Under the pieces are notes generated by a model. The model was given only the letters and a program-made list of their open reading frames with translations. It did no database searches and was not told the origin of the DNA. A DNA stretch of 58,972 bases from Candidatus Fimivivens faecavium. GTDB taxonomy: Bacteria > Bacillota > Clostridia > Oscillospirales > Ruminococcaceae. Made by a program: the position numbers and the translations under genes. The stretch is taken from positions 1-58,972 of the forward strand of contig DVKH01000004.1 of NCBI GenBank assembly GCA_018716105.1, read 5' to 3'. Shown in pieces: positions 10,291 to 19,277 of the stretch. Numbering within the stretch: the stretch's first letter is position 1; each line of letters starts with the position of its first letter.

Positions 10291-10333
10291 ACAGCAAAGG
10301 CGCTGTGGACCCGGCCGGATCCGCAGCGCCTTT
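10291..10333 (+). promoter_or_regulatory. ANTAR hexaloop antiterminator and terminator in glnN leader
   Basis: A 5-bp hairpin ACAGC-AAAGGC-GCTGT (10291-10306) has a hexaloop with A1 and G4. Its loop and 3' arm are also the 5' arm of a 10-bp terminator stem, AAAGGCGCTG (10296-10305) with CAGCGCCTTT (10324-10333), which contains a nested GGA/TCC helix. The two structures exclude each other, as in EutV- and NasR-type antitermination: ANTAR binding would stabilise the small hairpin and let transcription reach glnN. The tail after the terminator stem is only moderately T-rich. Confidence 0.75.
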
Positions 10334-10366
10334 CGCCATTTCTCAAGACTAACAGGGGGTTTCATC

Positions 10367-12457
10367 ATGAGCACCGTACCAGAACTATTTGGCAGCCTGG
10401 TTTTTAGTGACAGCGTTATGCAGCAGCGCCTCTCCAAACAGGCGTATAAGGCGCTTCAAAAAACCATCCACGAGGGCGCTCCGTTCAATATCAACGTCGC
10501 GAACGAAGTCGCAAACGCGATGAAAGACTGGGCAACCGAAAAAGGCGCGACCCATTTCACCCACTGGTTCCAGCCGATGACCGGCATCACCGCCGAAAAG
10601 CACGACAGCTTTATCTCCCCGATCGCGGGAGGCAAGGTGATCATGGAGTTTTCCGGCAAGGAGCTGATTAAGGGCGAACCCGATGCGTCGAGTTTTCCGT
10701 CGGGCGGGCTGAGAGCCACCTTCGAAGCGCGCGGCTACACCGCATGGGATCCCACTTCGCCGGCGTTTATCAAAGACAACACCCTCTGCATCCCGACCGC
10801 GTTCTGCTCCTATGGCGGCGAGGCGCTTGACAAAAAAACACCGCTCCTGCGCTCGATGGAAGCGGTCAACGTCCAGGCGCTGCGGATCCTGCGCTTGTTT
10901 GGGAACGAAAACGTTACCCGCGTGAGTTCGACGGTCGGCGCAGAACAGGAGTATTTCCTGGTCGACCGAGACCTGTACACCCAGAGAAAAGACCTCGTCT
11001 ACACCGGGCGTACCCTGTTCGGCGCAAAGGCCCCGAAAGGCCAGGAACTAGACGACCACTATTTCGGCGCCATCAAACCCCGGGTTAAGGCGTTTATGGC
11101 GGAACTGGATGAGGAGCTCTGGAAACTGGGCATCCTGGCGAAGACCGAACACAATGAAGTCGCCCCCGCGCAGCATGAGCTTGCGCCGTTTTTTACCACC
11201 ACCAACATTTCGACCGACCACAACCAGCTCATGATGGAGATGATGAAAAAGGTCGCGCTCCGGCACAACCTCGTCTGCCTCCTCCACGAAAAGCCGTTCG
11301 CCGGGGTAAACGGAAGCGGAAAGCACAACAACTGGTCGCTCTGCACCAACACCGGCGTCAACCTCCTCGAGCCCGGCGAATCCCCGCGTGAAAACGCGCA
11401 GTTTCTGCTGATCCTCGCGGCGCTGATCAAAGGAGTCGACGAATACCAGGATATGCTCCGCGTCTCGGTCGCAACCGCTGGAAACGACCACCGGCTCGGC
11501 GCTAACGAAGCCCCGCCCGCCATCGTCTCGATGTTCCTCGGCGACGAACTAACCGCCGTGCTCGAATCGATCGAGAGCGGAAGCGACTACGAACAGAAGG
11601 AAAAGGTGAAGATGTCGATCGGGGTGGATACCCTTCCGCGCTTCTCAAAGGACAATACCGACCGGAACCGCACCTCGCCGTTCGCGTTCACCGGAAACAA
11701 GTTTGAGTTCCGGATGCCGGGTTCCACCCTCTCGATCGCCGGGCCGAACATCGTTATCAACACCATCGTCGCGGAAGAATTCCAGCAATTTGCCGACCAG
11801 CTCGAACATTCAAAGGACTTTCACGCCGATCTGAACAAACTGGTCCGGAAAACCATCCGCGATCACAAACGGATCATCTTTAACGGCGACGGTTATTCCG
11901 ACTGCTGGCCGCGCGAGGCGGAAAAGCGCGGCCTTCTGAACCTGAAAACCACCGTCGACAGCCTGCCTTATTACATCGCCGACAAAAACGTTTCGGTCTT
12001 TGTCAAGCACGGGGTGTTCACCGAGACGGAGATGCATTCGAGATACGAAATCCGCCTTGAAAGCTACTGCAAGGTCCTTGGGATCGAATCCCAGACCATG
12101 ATCGAGATGGCGCGCAAAAATATCATCCCGGCCGTCTGCGCCTATCAGAACGACCTTTGCGCCGCGGCCGCGGCCAAAAAAGCGGCCTGCCCCGGCGCAA
12201 ACTGCGAGGTGGAAGAATCGCTCGTCGAAAAACTCTCCTCACGCAACGCCTGCCTTTATAAAAAGGTGGAGGCGCTCGAAGCCGCGATGCTCGACGCAAA
12301 AGAATACGACGACATCTTCGAGTGCGCGAAGTTCTACCGCGACACGGTGTTCGCCGCGATGCAGGAGCTGCGCGCAATCGCGGACGATCTTGAGACGATT
12401 GTTGGAGAAACCTACTGGCCGTTCCCGACCTATGGGGAGCTTCTGTTCGGCGTCTGA
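10367..12457 (+). CDS. glnN: Type III glutamine synthetase
   Basis: The enzyme makes glutamine from glutamate, ammonium and ATP in the cytoplasm. At 696 residues it has the size of the hexameric/dodecameric GSIII family rather than the 440-470 aa GSI. It begins [15 protein letters not shown] and contains GSIII motifs including [49 protein letters not shown] and [16 protein letters not shown]. The ATG at 10367 has AGGGGG 7 nt upstream; the open frame extends to 10196 but crosses the promoter and leader. Expression is probably set by the leader antiterminator. It diverges from the glt operon, pairing GS with GOGAT. Confidence 0.96.
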   Translation: MSTVPELFGSLVFSDSVMQQRLSKQAYKALQKTIHEGAPFNINVANEVANAMKDWATEKGATHFTHWFQPMTGITAEKHDSFISPIAGGKVIMEFSGKELIKGEPDASSFPSGGLRATFEARGYTAWDPTSPAFIKDNTLCIPTAFCSYGGEALDKKTPLLRSMEAVNVQALRILRLFGNENVTRVSSTVGAEQEYFLVDRDLYTQRKDLVYTGRTLFGAKAPKGQELDDHYFGAIKPRVKAFMAELDEELWKLGILAKTEHNEVAPAQHELAPFFTTTNISTDHNQLMMEMMKKVALRHNLVCLLHEKPFAGVNGSGKHNNWSLCTNTGVNLLEPGESPRENAQFLLILAALIKGVDEYQDMLRVSVATAGNDHRLGANEAPPAIVSMFLGDELTAVLESIESGSDYEQKEKVKMSIGVDTLPRFSKDNTDRNRTSPFAFTGNKFEFRMPGSTLSIAGPNIVINTIVAEEFQQFADQLEHSKDFHADLNKLVRKTIRDHKRIIFNGDGYSDCWPREAEKRGLLNLKTTVDSLPYYIADKNVSVFVKHGVFTETEMHSRYEIRLESYCKVLGIESQTMIEMARKNIIPAVCAYQNDLCAAAAAKKAACPGANCEVEESLVEKLSSRNACLYKKVEALEAAMLDAKEYDDIFECAKFYRDTVFAAMQELRAIADDLETIVGETYWPFPTYGELLFGV

Positions 12458-12514
12458 ACCGGACTTCTCCCGCATTAAAACGCCCACTTCAAACCCCCAA
12501 ATAGAACTACCCCT

Positions 12515-12562
12515 AAAGCCGGAAGGCCCGGACCCGATCTTGGGTCCGGGCCTTCCGGCTTT
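12515..12562 (+). terminator. glnN terminator
   Basis: A perfect 21-bp stem (12515-12535 with 12542-12562) has a 6-nt loop, is GC-rich, starts with AAA and ends with TTT. It can terminate in both directions. Confidence 0.85.
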
Positions 12563-13169
12563 CCCGCCGCGGGTCCAAAAGGGAAAGCCCCTGAAGCGAG
12601 ACGCTTTGTAAGGGAGCCGTCTCCCTTTGGCTTTGGCAATCAGCCGGAATGGTTGAAATTGCAGGATAACAAATCATTTGGGGGATTACAGAATAAAGCA
12701 GGCTTGCATTGATTAAGGGGCAGGCGCCCATTGCGCTTTGCAAGGCGGATTATTCTTTACCCGGACTTATTTTATATGTCGAGGAAGATAAAAACTGCCG
12801 CCATCTGAAAACGATGGCATTTGCGCTATCCGAAGCAGCAGTGCACGGAACTATTTTTTGATGAAGCCGAAGCCATAGTTTCGGCTAACGCAGTGAACGA
12901 AGGCTGGCGGCAGGCGGGCATGCCAACTTGCAACAACCGCCTTTGCAATCTAAAAGAAAACGGGGAAACACCCGGGAAATGCTGTCCACAGGGATAACGG
13001 GCGCCGGATTTGACGCCAAAGCCCCGGCCGCGCCAAAGCAGAAGCGAGCGGCCTTATCATTTCGCTGAAAAGGAAAACACAGAATGGAGATGATAAATTC
13101 GATTAGGAATAATGATGATAAACGGTCATCCATATAAGGCCGGCCGAAGGAAAAAGAAAATCGGATAAA
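12563..13169. other. Non-coding stretch of about 600 bp without a recognised gene
   Basis: Composition drops in GC relative to the neighbours. I see no convincing ORF with a ribosome site. A 47-codon open stretch ending near 12861 has gene-like codons but no supported start and no recognised family; it may be a relic. No tRNA-like cloverleaf was seen. Confidence 0.4.
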
Positions 13170-13211
13170 AAAGCCAGACCTGTAATACAAAATGATAGCA
13201 GGTCTGGCTTT
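13170..13211 (-). terminator. amt terminator
   Basis: A 13-bp stem AAAGCCAGACCTG/CAGGTCTGGCTTT (13170-13182, 13199-13211) is followed on the minus strand by a T-run. It lies 36 bp after the amt stop codon. Confidence 0.85.
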
Positions 13212-13247
13212 CTGTTTTATTTGTCAAGCATTTCAGTAAAAGATGAT

Positions 13248-15002
13248 TTACTCCACGTCGTTAAGGGCGTCTAAGTCTGTCTCGCCTGTACGAACCTTAA
13301 CTACCTTATGTACACTGTAAACAAATATCTTACCATCTCCGATATGTCCGGTATAGAGCACCCGTTTTGCCGTTTCAATTACATCATCGACCGGAATATT
13401 ACCGACAACAACCTCTAACTTAACCTTAGGGAGTACTGTTACGTCCATTTCAACGCCGCGATAACGTTCCCCGGATCCTTTTTGGATACCGCAGCCCATA
13501 ACCTGCGTTACAGTCATGCCGGTAATGCCCAATTGATTAAGAGCGTTTTTCAAGAGATCATAACGATCCAGCTTTGTTATGATTACTACCTTATACATGC
13601 CGCTTTCTCTATCGACAGGGCCGGCTACAGAAACGGAAGCGGCTTTCTGGGCCTCTGACGCTCTGTCATATTCATCCTGACCGAGATCAGTATTTTCATT
13701 TTCAATCATACCGCCGGCAGTAGGCTCCATTATACTGAAACCGGCATATGCAGAAGCAAGACCGTGTTCCTTGGCGTCCAGGCCGACAATTTCTTCTTCC
13801 TGGCTGACACGGAGGCCGACCGTCTGATCGATCAGCTTAAAGACAATAAACATTGTCGCAGCGGTCCATGCAAGCACGCTGGCCGCGCCAACAAGCTGGA
13901 TTCCAAGCTGGCCGAAACCGCCGCCGTAAAACAAACCGTTGATAGAACTGCCTGGGACCGAATCAGTTGCAAATAAGCCGACTGCTAATGTACCCCATAA
14001 ACCGTTAAATCCATGAACGGCAATGGCGCCTACAGGATCGTCTACATGAATAACATTGTCACAGAACCAAACGCCGAATATAACGAGCAATCCGGCAACA
14101 GCGCCAATCATCAGGGCGCCCAATCCGTCTGTTACGTCGCAGGAGGCAGTGATTGCCACAAGGCCTGCCAAAGAAGCGTTTAAACACATAGACATATCCG
14201 ATTTGCCGTAGCGGATCCAGGTAAAGACCATGCATACAAACGTCGCAACCGCCGGAGCAATTGTTGTTGACATAAAGATGGAAGCAAGCTGGTCGCCGCT
14301 TGTAGCAGCCGCGCCGTTAAACCCATACCAGCCGAACCATAAAATGAAACAGCCTAATGCGCCAATGACAATATTATGTCCTGGGAATGCGTGGACTTTT
14401 GTAACTTTTCCATTTATGTCTCTTGTAAATTTACCGATTCTTGCTCCAACGATAGCTGCGCCGATCAAGGATGCAAGACCGCCGACCATGTGAATGGCGC
14501 AGGAACCGGCAAAATCATGGAAGCCGCGCTGTGAGAGCCATCCGCCGCCCCAGATCCAATGCGCTTCTATTGGATAAACAAGCGCAGAAATTACTGCGGA
14601 ATAAATACAGTATGATAAGAATTTTGTTCTTTCAGCCATCGCGCCCGACACAATTGTTGCAGCCGTAGCGCAAAATACAAGGTTAAACACGAAAGAAGAG
14701 TAATTAAAATTGGCATAGTTCGTAAAAATCCCCATCGTAGGAAGGCCAATCAACCCCCCAAGCGCGTCCTCTCCCATCATAATCCCGAAACCGATAAAAA
14801 TAAACACAACGGTCCCGATACAGAAATCCATCAGGTTTTTCATGATGATGTTTCCAGCATTTTTTGCTCTGGTAAATCCCGTTTCTACCATTGCAAATCC
14901 GGCCTGCATAAAGAATACAAAAGCCGCGCCGATCAGAAACCAGATCCCAAAAGCCTCAGAACTTACCATTTCTGAGATAACGGTCAAAGTTTGTTCTGTC
15001 AT
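13248..15002 (-). CDS. amt: Ammonium transporter fused to a C-terminal PII domain
   Basis: The N-terminal ~430 residues form an Amt/Rh channel with about 11 membrane segments and signatures such as FFMQAGFAMVETG, WIWGGGWL, DFAGSCAIHMVGG and AIAVHGFNGLWG. A linker leads to a full PII/GlnK domain (MYKVVIITKLDRYDLLKNAL to TGHIGDGKIFVY). PII proteins bind ATP, ADP and 2-oxoglutarate and plug Amt with their T-loop; here regulator and channel are one chain of 584 aa. The T-loop reads GERYRGVEMDV: Met replaces the Tyr uridylylated in enteric GlnB/GlnK. The ATG at 15002 has GGAG 8 nt upstream. The gene is visibly lower in GC than its neighbours, suggesting different ancestry, yet its leader matches the glnN regulatory motif. 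Confidence 0.95.
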   Translation of the reverse strand: MTEQTLTVISEMVSSEAFGIWFLIGAAFVFFMQAGFAMVETGFTRAKNAGNIIMKNLMDFCIGTVVFIFIGFGIMMGEDALGGLIGLPTMGIFTNYANFNYSSFVFNLVFCATAATIVSGAMAERTKFLSYCIYSAVISALVYPIEAHWIWGGGWLSQRGFHDFAGSCAIHMVGGLASLIGAAIVGARIGKFTRDINGKVTKVHAFPGHNIVIGALGCFILWFGWYGFNGAAATSGDQLASIFMSTTIAPAVATFVCMVFTWIRYGKSDMSMCLNASLAGLVAITASCDVTDGLGALMIGAVAGLLVIFGVWFCDNVIHVDDPVGAIAVHGFNGLWGTLAVGLFATDSVPGSSINGLFYGGGFGQLGIQLVGAASVLAWTAATMFIVFKLIDQTVGLRVSQEEEIVGLDAKEHGLASAYAGFSIMEPTAGGMIENENTDLGQDEYDRASEAQKAASVSVAGPVDRESGMYKVVIITKLDRYDLLKNALNQLGITGMTVTQVMGCGIQKGSGERYRGVEMDVTVLPKVKLEVVVGNIPVDDVIETAKRVLYTGHIGDGKIFVYSVHKVVKVRTGETDLDALNDVE

Positions 15003-15029
15003 AATCATTTCTCCTTTTCTGGTTGAAAT

Positions 15030-15077
15030 AGAAAAGGCGTGCAATCATGCTTTTCGCAAGATTACACGCCTTTGTGT
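15030..15077 (-). promoter_or_regulatory. ANTAR hexaloop antiterminator and terminator in amt leader
   Basis: On the minus strand ACAC-AAAGGC-GTGT (15077-15064) forms a 4-bp hairpin with the same hexaloop as the glnN leader. Its loop and 3' arm overlap the 5' arm of a terminator: CACGCCTTT (plus strand 15065-15073) pairs with AAAGGCGTG (15033-15041). The stem continues through AATC/GATT to a GAAAA loop and is followed by a T-rich tail. The geometry matches glnN, so the same ANTAR protein is the likely regulator. Confidence 0.75.
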
Positions 15078-15120
15078 CGCTTCAAATTTTTAAATTTTAA
15101 ATGTTCTTTTTATGTTATAT

Positions 15121-15149
15121 ATTATACATCCTTACTCCAAAGAAATCAA
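15121..15149 (-). promoter_or_regulatory. Promoter of amt
   Basis: On the minus strand TTGATT (15149-15144), a 17-nt spacer and TATAAT (15126-15121) with a preceding TG (extended -10). The start would lie near 15114, about 37 nt before the hexaloop. Confidence 0.75.
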
Positions 15150-15420
15150 GCTTTTATTGATCAAACTTTATTTTAATGCCGGCATTTGATTTGTGAACAT
15201 TGATGAATCAAAATGAAACGTCAATCCTTTCATTTGTTTTTGCTTAAATCTAAATAGTAAAACCATTTTGCCTAGCCAGGCATTGCTCAAAAGTACGAAA
15301 ATTTATTCTGAAAATTCGATTACATTTTTTGAAATGCCTCTTAATGGCGCTGGGTTCAACGGCTGATCTGAAAACGGCAACTGCAATTTCTATCATATCC
15401 TGCCGTTGGAAAGGAACGAT

Positions 15421-15561
15421 ATGGTCAATAAACAACCAAAGGCGGCATTCGCCCCCAAAATGGAAGAATGCTTTCATGAGCATAAACCTAAGCGAGCAGC
15501 GCAAATGCAAAAATGGCGCAGCAATACGCCGCGCCATTTCAACATACCAATATTGAATTGA
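15421..15561 (+). CDS. Possible small protein of 46 residues
   Basis: An ATG at 15421 follows AAAGGA by 5 nt and opens a 46-codon frame rich in Lys, Arg and Pro. No domain is recognised and there is no promoter or conserved neighbour. It lies in the AT-richer gap between amt and ilvC and overlaps other short frames, so it may be chance. Confidence 0.2.
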   Translation: MVNKQPKAAFAPKMEECFHEHKPKRAAQMQKWRSNTPRHFNIPILN

Positions 15562-15637
15562 GATAAAACGCGCCTTGCTTACGGAAGAGGCCCAGGCATC
15601 AGGGGGCTTCGTGCCGTATGTATTGTTCAGGGCCGTC

Positions 15638-16633
15638 TTACTTTTTCAGCCAGCTCATCATCTTGCGGAGCTCTTTGCCGACAACCTCGACCGGATGCTG
15701 CGCTTCCACGCGGCGCTTGGCGAGGAAATGCGCTCTGCCGCCGGCCTTGTTCTCGCTGATCCACTCGCTCGCGAAGGTGCCGTCCTGAATCTCGGAGAGA
15801 ACCCTTCTCATCTCGGCGCGGGTTTCCTCGGTGATGATCCGCTTGCCGGTCCGGTAATCGCCGTATTCGGCGGTGTCGCTGACCGAGTACCGCATCATCG
15901 CAAAGCCGCCTGAGTTGATCAGATCGACGATCAGCTTCATCTCGTGCACGCACTCAAAATAGGCCATTTCAGGCGCATAGCCCGCGTCAACCAGGGTATC
16001 AAAGCCGGCTTTCATCAGCTCGGTGATGCCGCCGCAGAGGACGCACTGCTCGCCGAACAGGTCGGTCTCGGTCTCCTCGCGGAAGGTGGTTTCAACGATG
16101 CCCGCGCGGCCCGCGCCGATCGCGGATGCATACGCAAGCGCAAGCTCCATCGCCTTGCCGCTGAAGTCCTGGTGCACCGCGACCAGCGACGGAACGCCCT
16201 TGCCCTCGGTATACTGGCTTCTGACGATATGTCCCGGACCCTTCGGGGCGACCATCACGACATCCACGTTCGCGGGGGGGACCACCTGCTGGAAGTGGAT
16301 GTTGAAGCCATGACCGAACATGAGGACGTCGCCCTCCTTGAGGTTCGGCGCAACCGACTCGCGGTAGATATCCGCGCATTTCTCATCGGGGACCAGCATC
16401 ATAACCATATCGCCGGCCTTCGCGGCCTCGGCGGTCTCCATGACCGTAAGGCCCGCAGCCTCGGCTTCTTTCCATCTCGCGGAATCCTTTCTCAGCCCGA
16501 CGACCACATCAAAGCCGCTGTCCTTCAGGTTCTGGGAGTGCGCGTGGCCCTGGCTGCCCCATCCGATGACCGCGATTTTCTTTCCTTTCAGAAGCCCCAG
16601 GTTGCAGTCGCTGTCGTAGTACATTTTCGCCAT
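15638..16633 (-). CDS. ilvC: Ketol-acid reductoisomerase
   Basis: The enzyme isomerises and reduces acetolactate or acetohydroxybutyrate in valine, leucine and isoleucine synthesis, using Mg and NAD(P)H. This is the short class I form (331 aa). The Rossmann motif is [17 protein letters not shown] at 25-41; the knotted C-terminal domain shows [19 protein letters not shown] and the metal-binding [13 protein letters not shown]. The ATG at 16633 has GGAGG 7 nt upstream. It is the last gene of the T-box controlled ilvBNC operon, 41 bp after ilvN. Confidence 0.96.
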   Translation of the reverse strand: MAKMYYDSDCNLGLLKGKKIAVIGWGSQGHAHSQNLKDSGFDVVVGLRKDSARWKEAEAAGLTVMETAEAAKAGDMVMMLVPDEKCADIYRESVAPNLKEGDVLMFGHGFNIHFQQVVPPANVDVVMVAPKGPGHIVRSQYTEGKGVPSLVAVHQDFSGKAMELALAYASAIGAGRAGIVETTFREETETDLFGEQCVLCGGITELMKAGFDTLVDAGYAPEMAYFECVHEMKLIVDLINSGGFAMMRYSVSDTAEYGDYRTGKRIITEETRAEMRRVLSEIQDGTFASEWISENKAGGRAHFLAKRRVEAQHPVEVVGKELRKMMSWLKK

Positions 16634-16674
16634 GATAACTCCTCCAATTCTTTTCTCAGTTTCGTTATGGTCCT

Positions 16675-17151
16675 TTATCCGCGTTCAAGCGCGGTCACAC
16701 CGGTACGACACATTTCCATCATCGTATAGTGTTGGATCATCAGCAGAAAGCGGTCGATTTTGTCGGGCGTGCCGGTCAGCTCGATGATCATCGAGGAAAC
16801 CGACAGGTCCACGATCTTCGCCTCATACACCTGGCATATTTCGATCACCTTGCAGCGCTGGTCCTCGCCCACGCCGATCTTCACCAGGAGCAGGTCCCGG
16901 TGGAGGCTCTTCGCCTGCGACAGCGGATAGACCTCTATCGTCTCCTCCAGCTTCTGTGTCTGCTTGATGATCTGCTGAAGCGTTTCCTCGTCCCCGTCGA
17001 CGACCATCGTGATCCGGGTGATCATCGGATCGTTCGTGATCGCCGCCGTAATGGAATAGATGTTGAAATTCCGCCGCCCAAACAGGCTGGAGATGCGGGC
17101 GAGGACGCCGGGATTGTTCTGTACCAGAACAGACAGCACATGTTTTTCCAT
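16675..17151 (-). CDS. ilvN: Acetolactate synthase regulatory small subunit
   Basis: The subunit activates the catalytic subunit and confers branched-chain amino acid feedback. The N-terminal ACT domain is clear ([24 protein letters not shown]), followed by the C-terminal domain conserved in IlvH/IlvN. It has 158 residues, normal for the family, and starts 14 bp after the ilvB stop. A second copy is at 33441. Confidence 0.93.
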   Translation of the reverse strand: MEKHVLSVLVQNNPGVLARISSLFGRRNFNIYSITAAITNDPMITRITMVVDGDEETLQQIIKQTQKLEETIEVYPLSQAKSLHRDLLLVKIGVGEDQRCKVIEICQVYEAKIVDLSVSSMIIELTGTPDKIDRFLLMIQHYTMMEMCRTGVTALERG

Positions 17152-17165
17152 CCTTCGTTCCTCCC

Positions 17166-18830
17166 CTAGTCGACGATGACCTCGTCGATGGTCGCGCCCG
17201 CCGGGATCATCGGGTAGACGTTTTCATCGCGGTCGATACTACATTCTATCACACACGGTCCGCCCGCGGCAAGCGCGTCCGAAAGCGCTTTTTCAAACTC
17301 CGCCGGCGTCTCGGCATGCCAGCCCTTTGCCCCGAATGCTTCGGCAAGTTTGACATAATCCGTCTTCCGGTCGAGGTCGGTGCAGGAATAGCGGCGGCCG
17401 TAAAAATACGTCTGCCACTCGCGGACCATGCCGAGGACGTTGTTGTTGAGCACCACAGTAACGGTCGGGATGTTGTAGGTCACCGCCGTACAGAGCTCGT
17501 TGAGGTTCATATGAAAACACCCGTCGCCGGTGATATGCACCACCGTCCGGTCCGGACAGGCGATCTTCGCTCCGATCGCCGCCCCAAGGCCGTAGCCCAT
17601 AGTGCCGAGCCCTCCAGAGGTCAGAAAGCTTCTCGGCTTGGTGCGGCGGCAGAACTGCGCCGCCCACATCTGATGCTGGCCGACGTCGGTCACGATGATC
17701 GCGTCCTCGCCAGCGAGCCTTGCAATGGTCGAAATGATACGGTAGGGCTTGAGCTTAGTATCGGAATCGGCCGGCGCGGGATCAAGCGTCTTTTTCCATT
17801 CCTGAATCTGCCCGACCCACTCGGGGTGCTCCCGCTGTTCAACAAGCGGCAGCAGCCGGGACAGGACATGCTTCGCATCGCCGACCGCCGAGAGATCGCT
17901 GTTTACGTTTTTGTTGATTTCCGAGGGATCGATGTCGATCTGGACAATCTTCGCGCCCTTTGCGAAGTTATGCTTGTCGGTCGCGACCCGGTCCGAGAAC
18001 CGGGCGCCGACGGTGATCAGCAGGTCGCAGTGCTGGACGGCGCGCCCGCTCGAGACATTGCCATGCATCCCGATCATCCCGAGATCAAGCGGTTCCCCAT
18101 AGCTGAGTACGCCGGTCGCCATGATGGTATGGCAGGCGGGAATCTGCGCCTTCTTGCAGAGCGCCCGCACCAGCTCCCCCGCGCCCGAGGCGTCCACCCC
18201 GCCGCCGAAATAGAGGACCGGCCGCTCGCTTTCGTTGATCAGCGCGGCGATCGCGCGGAGGTTTTCTTCGTCCGGCTCCGGGAAGGGCGGCGGCACAAAC
18301 AGCGGCTGATTCTGAAATTCCGCGACCGCCGCGGTGACATCCTTCGGGATGTCGACCAGCACCGGGCCGGGCCGCCCGGTCGACGCGATCCTAAACGCAT
18401 CCCGGAGCGTATCGGCAAGCTTTTCCACATGGTGGACGACAAAATTGTGTTTGGTGATCGGCATGGTGATCCCGGCGGTGTAAACCTCCTGAAAGCTGTC
18501 GAAACCGATCATGCTGGTCGCGACGTTGCCGGTGATCGCCACCATCGGCACAGAATCCATGTAAGCGGTCGCGATTCCGGTCACGAGGTTGGTCGCGCCG
18601 GGCCCGCTGGTTGCGAGCACCACGCCGGTTTTCCCGGTAGCGCGGGCGTATCCGTCCGCCGCGTGAGCCGCTCCCTGCTCATGGGCGGTGATGATATGGC
18701 GGATTTTATCCTGATAATGATAAAGCGCGTCGTATATGTTTAAAAGTGCGCCGCCCGGGAAGCCAAAGATGGTGTCCACCTTTTGTTCCACCAGGACTTC
18801 TGCGACGATTTCGGCTCCAGTTAATTTCAT
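17166..18830 (-). CDS. ilvB: Acetolactate synthase catalytic subunit
   Basis: This ThDP-, Mg- and FAD-dependent enzyme condenses pyruvate into acetolactate. The 554-aa protein shows the ThDP-activating Glu region (TAHEQGAAHAADGYAR), SGPGATNLVTGIATAYMDS, the central FAD-type domain, and the ThDP-Mg motif ITGDGCFHMNLNEL with a downstream NNN. It is the first structural gene after an Ile-type T-box, in the order ilvB-ilvN-ilvC. A divergent paralogue (540 aa) at 33971 lacks a T-box. Confidence 0.95.
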   Translation of the reverse strand: MKLTGAEIVAEVLVEQKVDTIFGFPGGALLNIYDALYHYQDKIRHIITAHEQGAAHAADGYARATGKTGVVLATSGPGATNLVTGIATAYMDSVPMVAITGNVATSMIGFDSFQEVYTAGITMPITKHNFVVHHVEKLADTLRDAFRIASTGRPGPVLVDIPKDVTAAVAEFQNQPLFVPPPFPEPDEENLRAIAALINESERPVLYFGGGVDASGAGELVRALCKKAQIPACHTIMATGVLSYGEPLDLGMIGMHGNVSSGRAVQHCDLLITVGARFSDRVATDKHNFAKGAKIVQIDIDPSEINKNVNSDLSAVGDAKHVLSRLLPLVEQREHPEWVGQIQEWKKTLDPAPADSDTKLKPYRIISTIARLAGEDAIIVTDVGQHQMWAAQFCRRTKPRSFLTSGGLGTMGYGLGAAIGAKIACPDRTVVHITGDGCFHMNLNELCTAVTYNIPTVTVVLNNNVLGMVREWQTYFYGRRYSCTDLDRKTDYVKLAEAFGAKGWHAETPAEFEKALSDALAAGGPCVIECSIDRDENVYPMIPAGATIDEVIVD

Positions 18831-18871
18831 CCTGCCCTCTCCTCGCTCATACGGGAAAATTCCCGGTAATC

Positions 18872-19165
18872 AAAAAAGCCCATGTCTCTTAAACCAATCA
18901 AGAGACAAAGGCTTTCAAAAGCACTCTGCGGTACCACTCTGATTGCCGGAACCTCACGGTTCCCGGCCGCTCGCTAACATCCGGCGAAAATTACAGTTCC
19001 GAATGTCGGACGCCGTAACGGGCGTCAGCCGGTCAAGCCTACACAGAAACCACTCGGTCCCCTTCAGCCGACTGCTCCGGAGGCGATCCTCCCAGGCCTC
19101 GCAGCACTGCCTTTCACCAACCGGCAGCTCTCTGAAGCGCTCCGCCTGTTCCATTCCTCCGTCGT
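18872..19165 (-). promoter_or_regulatory. T-box riboswitch of ilvBNC, predicted isoleucine specifier
   Basis: The leader contains the T-box core GTGGTACCGC (18937-18928), which pairs with uncharged tRNA ends. A terminator follows (AAGCCTTTGTCTCTT arm at 18915-18900, partner 18890-18875, then T6). The distal Stem I motif GGTTGGTGAAAGGC is visible. The base of Stem I pairs CGGAGG (19161-19156) with CCTCCG (19083-19078). The triplet placed one base before that helix is ATC (19087-19085), read as an Ile specifier, which fits the downstream genes. Binding of uncharged tRNA-Ile would prevent termination. Confidence 0.9.
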
Positions 19166-19187
19166 CGCATTTCAGTTATTGAATTTT

Positions 19188-19215
19188 ATTATAATCCTCT
19201 GCGGGAAATTGTCAA
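19188..19215 (-). promoter_or_regulatory. Promoter of the ilvBNC leader
   Basis: TTGACA (19215-19210) and TATAAT (19193-19188) on the minus strand are separated by 16 nt, just upstream of T-box Stem I. Confidence 0.75.
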
Positions 19216-19277
19216 GGGAGAGGACCGGGCAAAACCGCACGAATCGAATTGCCATGCGTCCTTTACTTTTGTGTTTT

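Noticed and set aside
12720..12861. Possible gene remnant downstream of glnN
   Set aside because: A 47-codon frame reads plausibly but has no ribosome site, no neighbours and no recognisable family.
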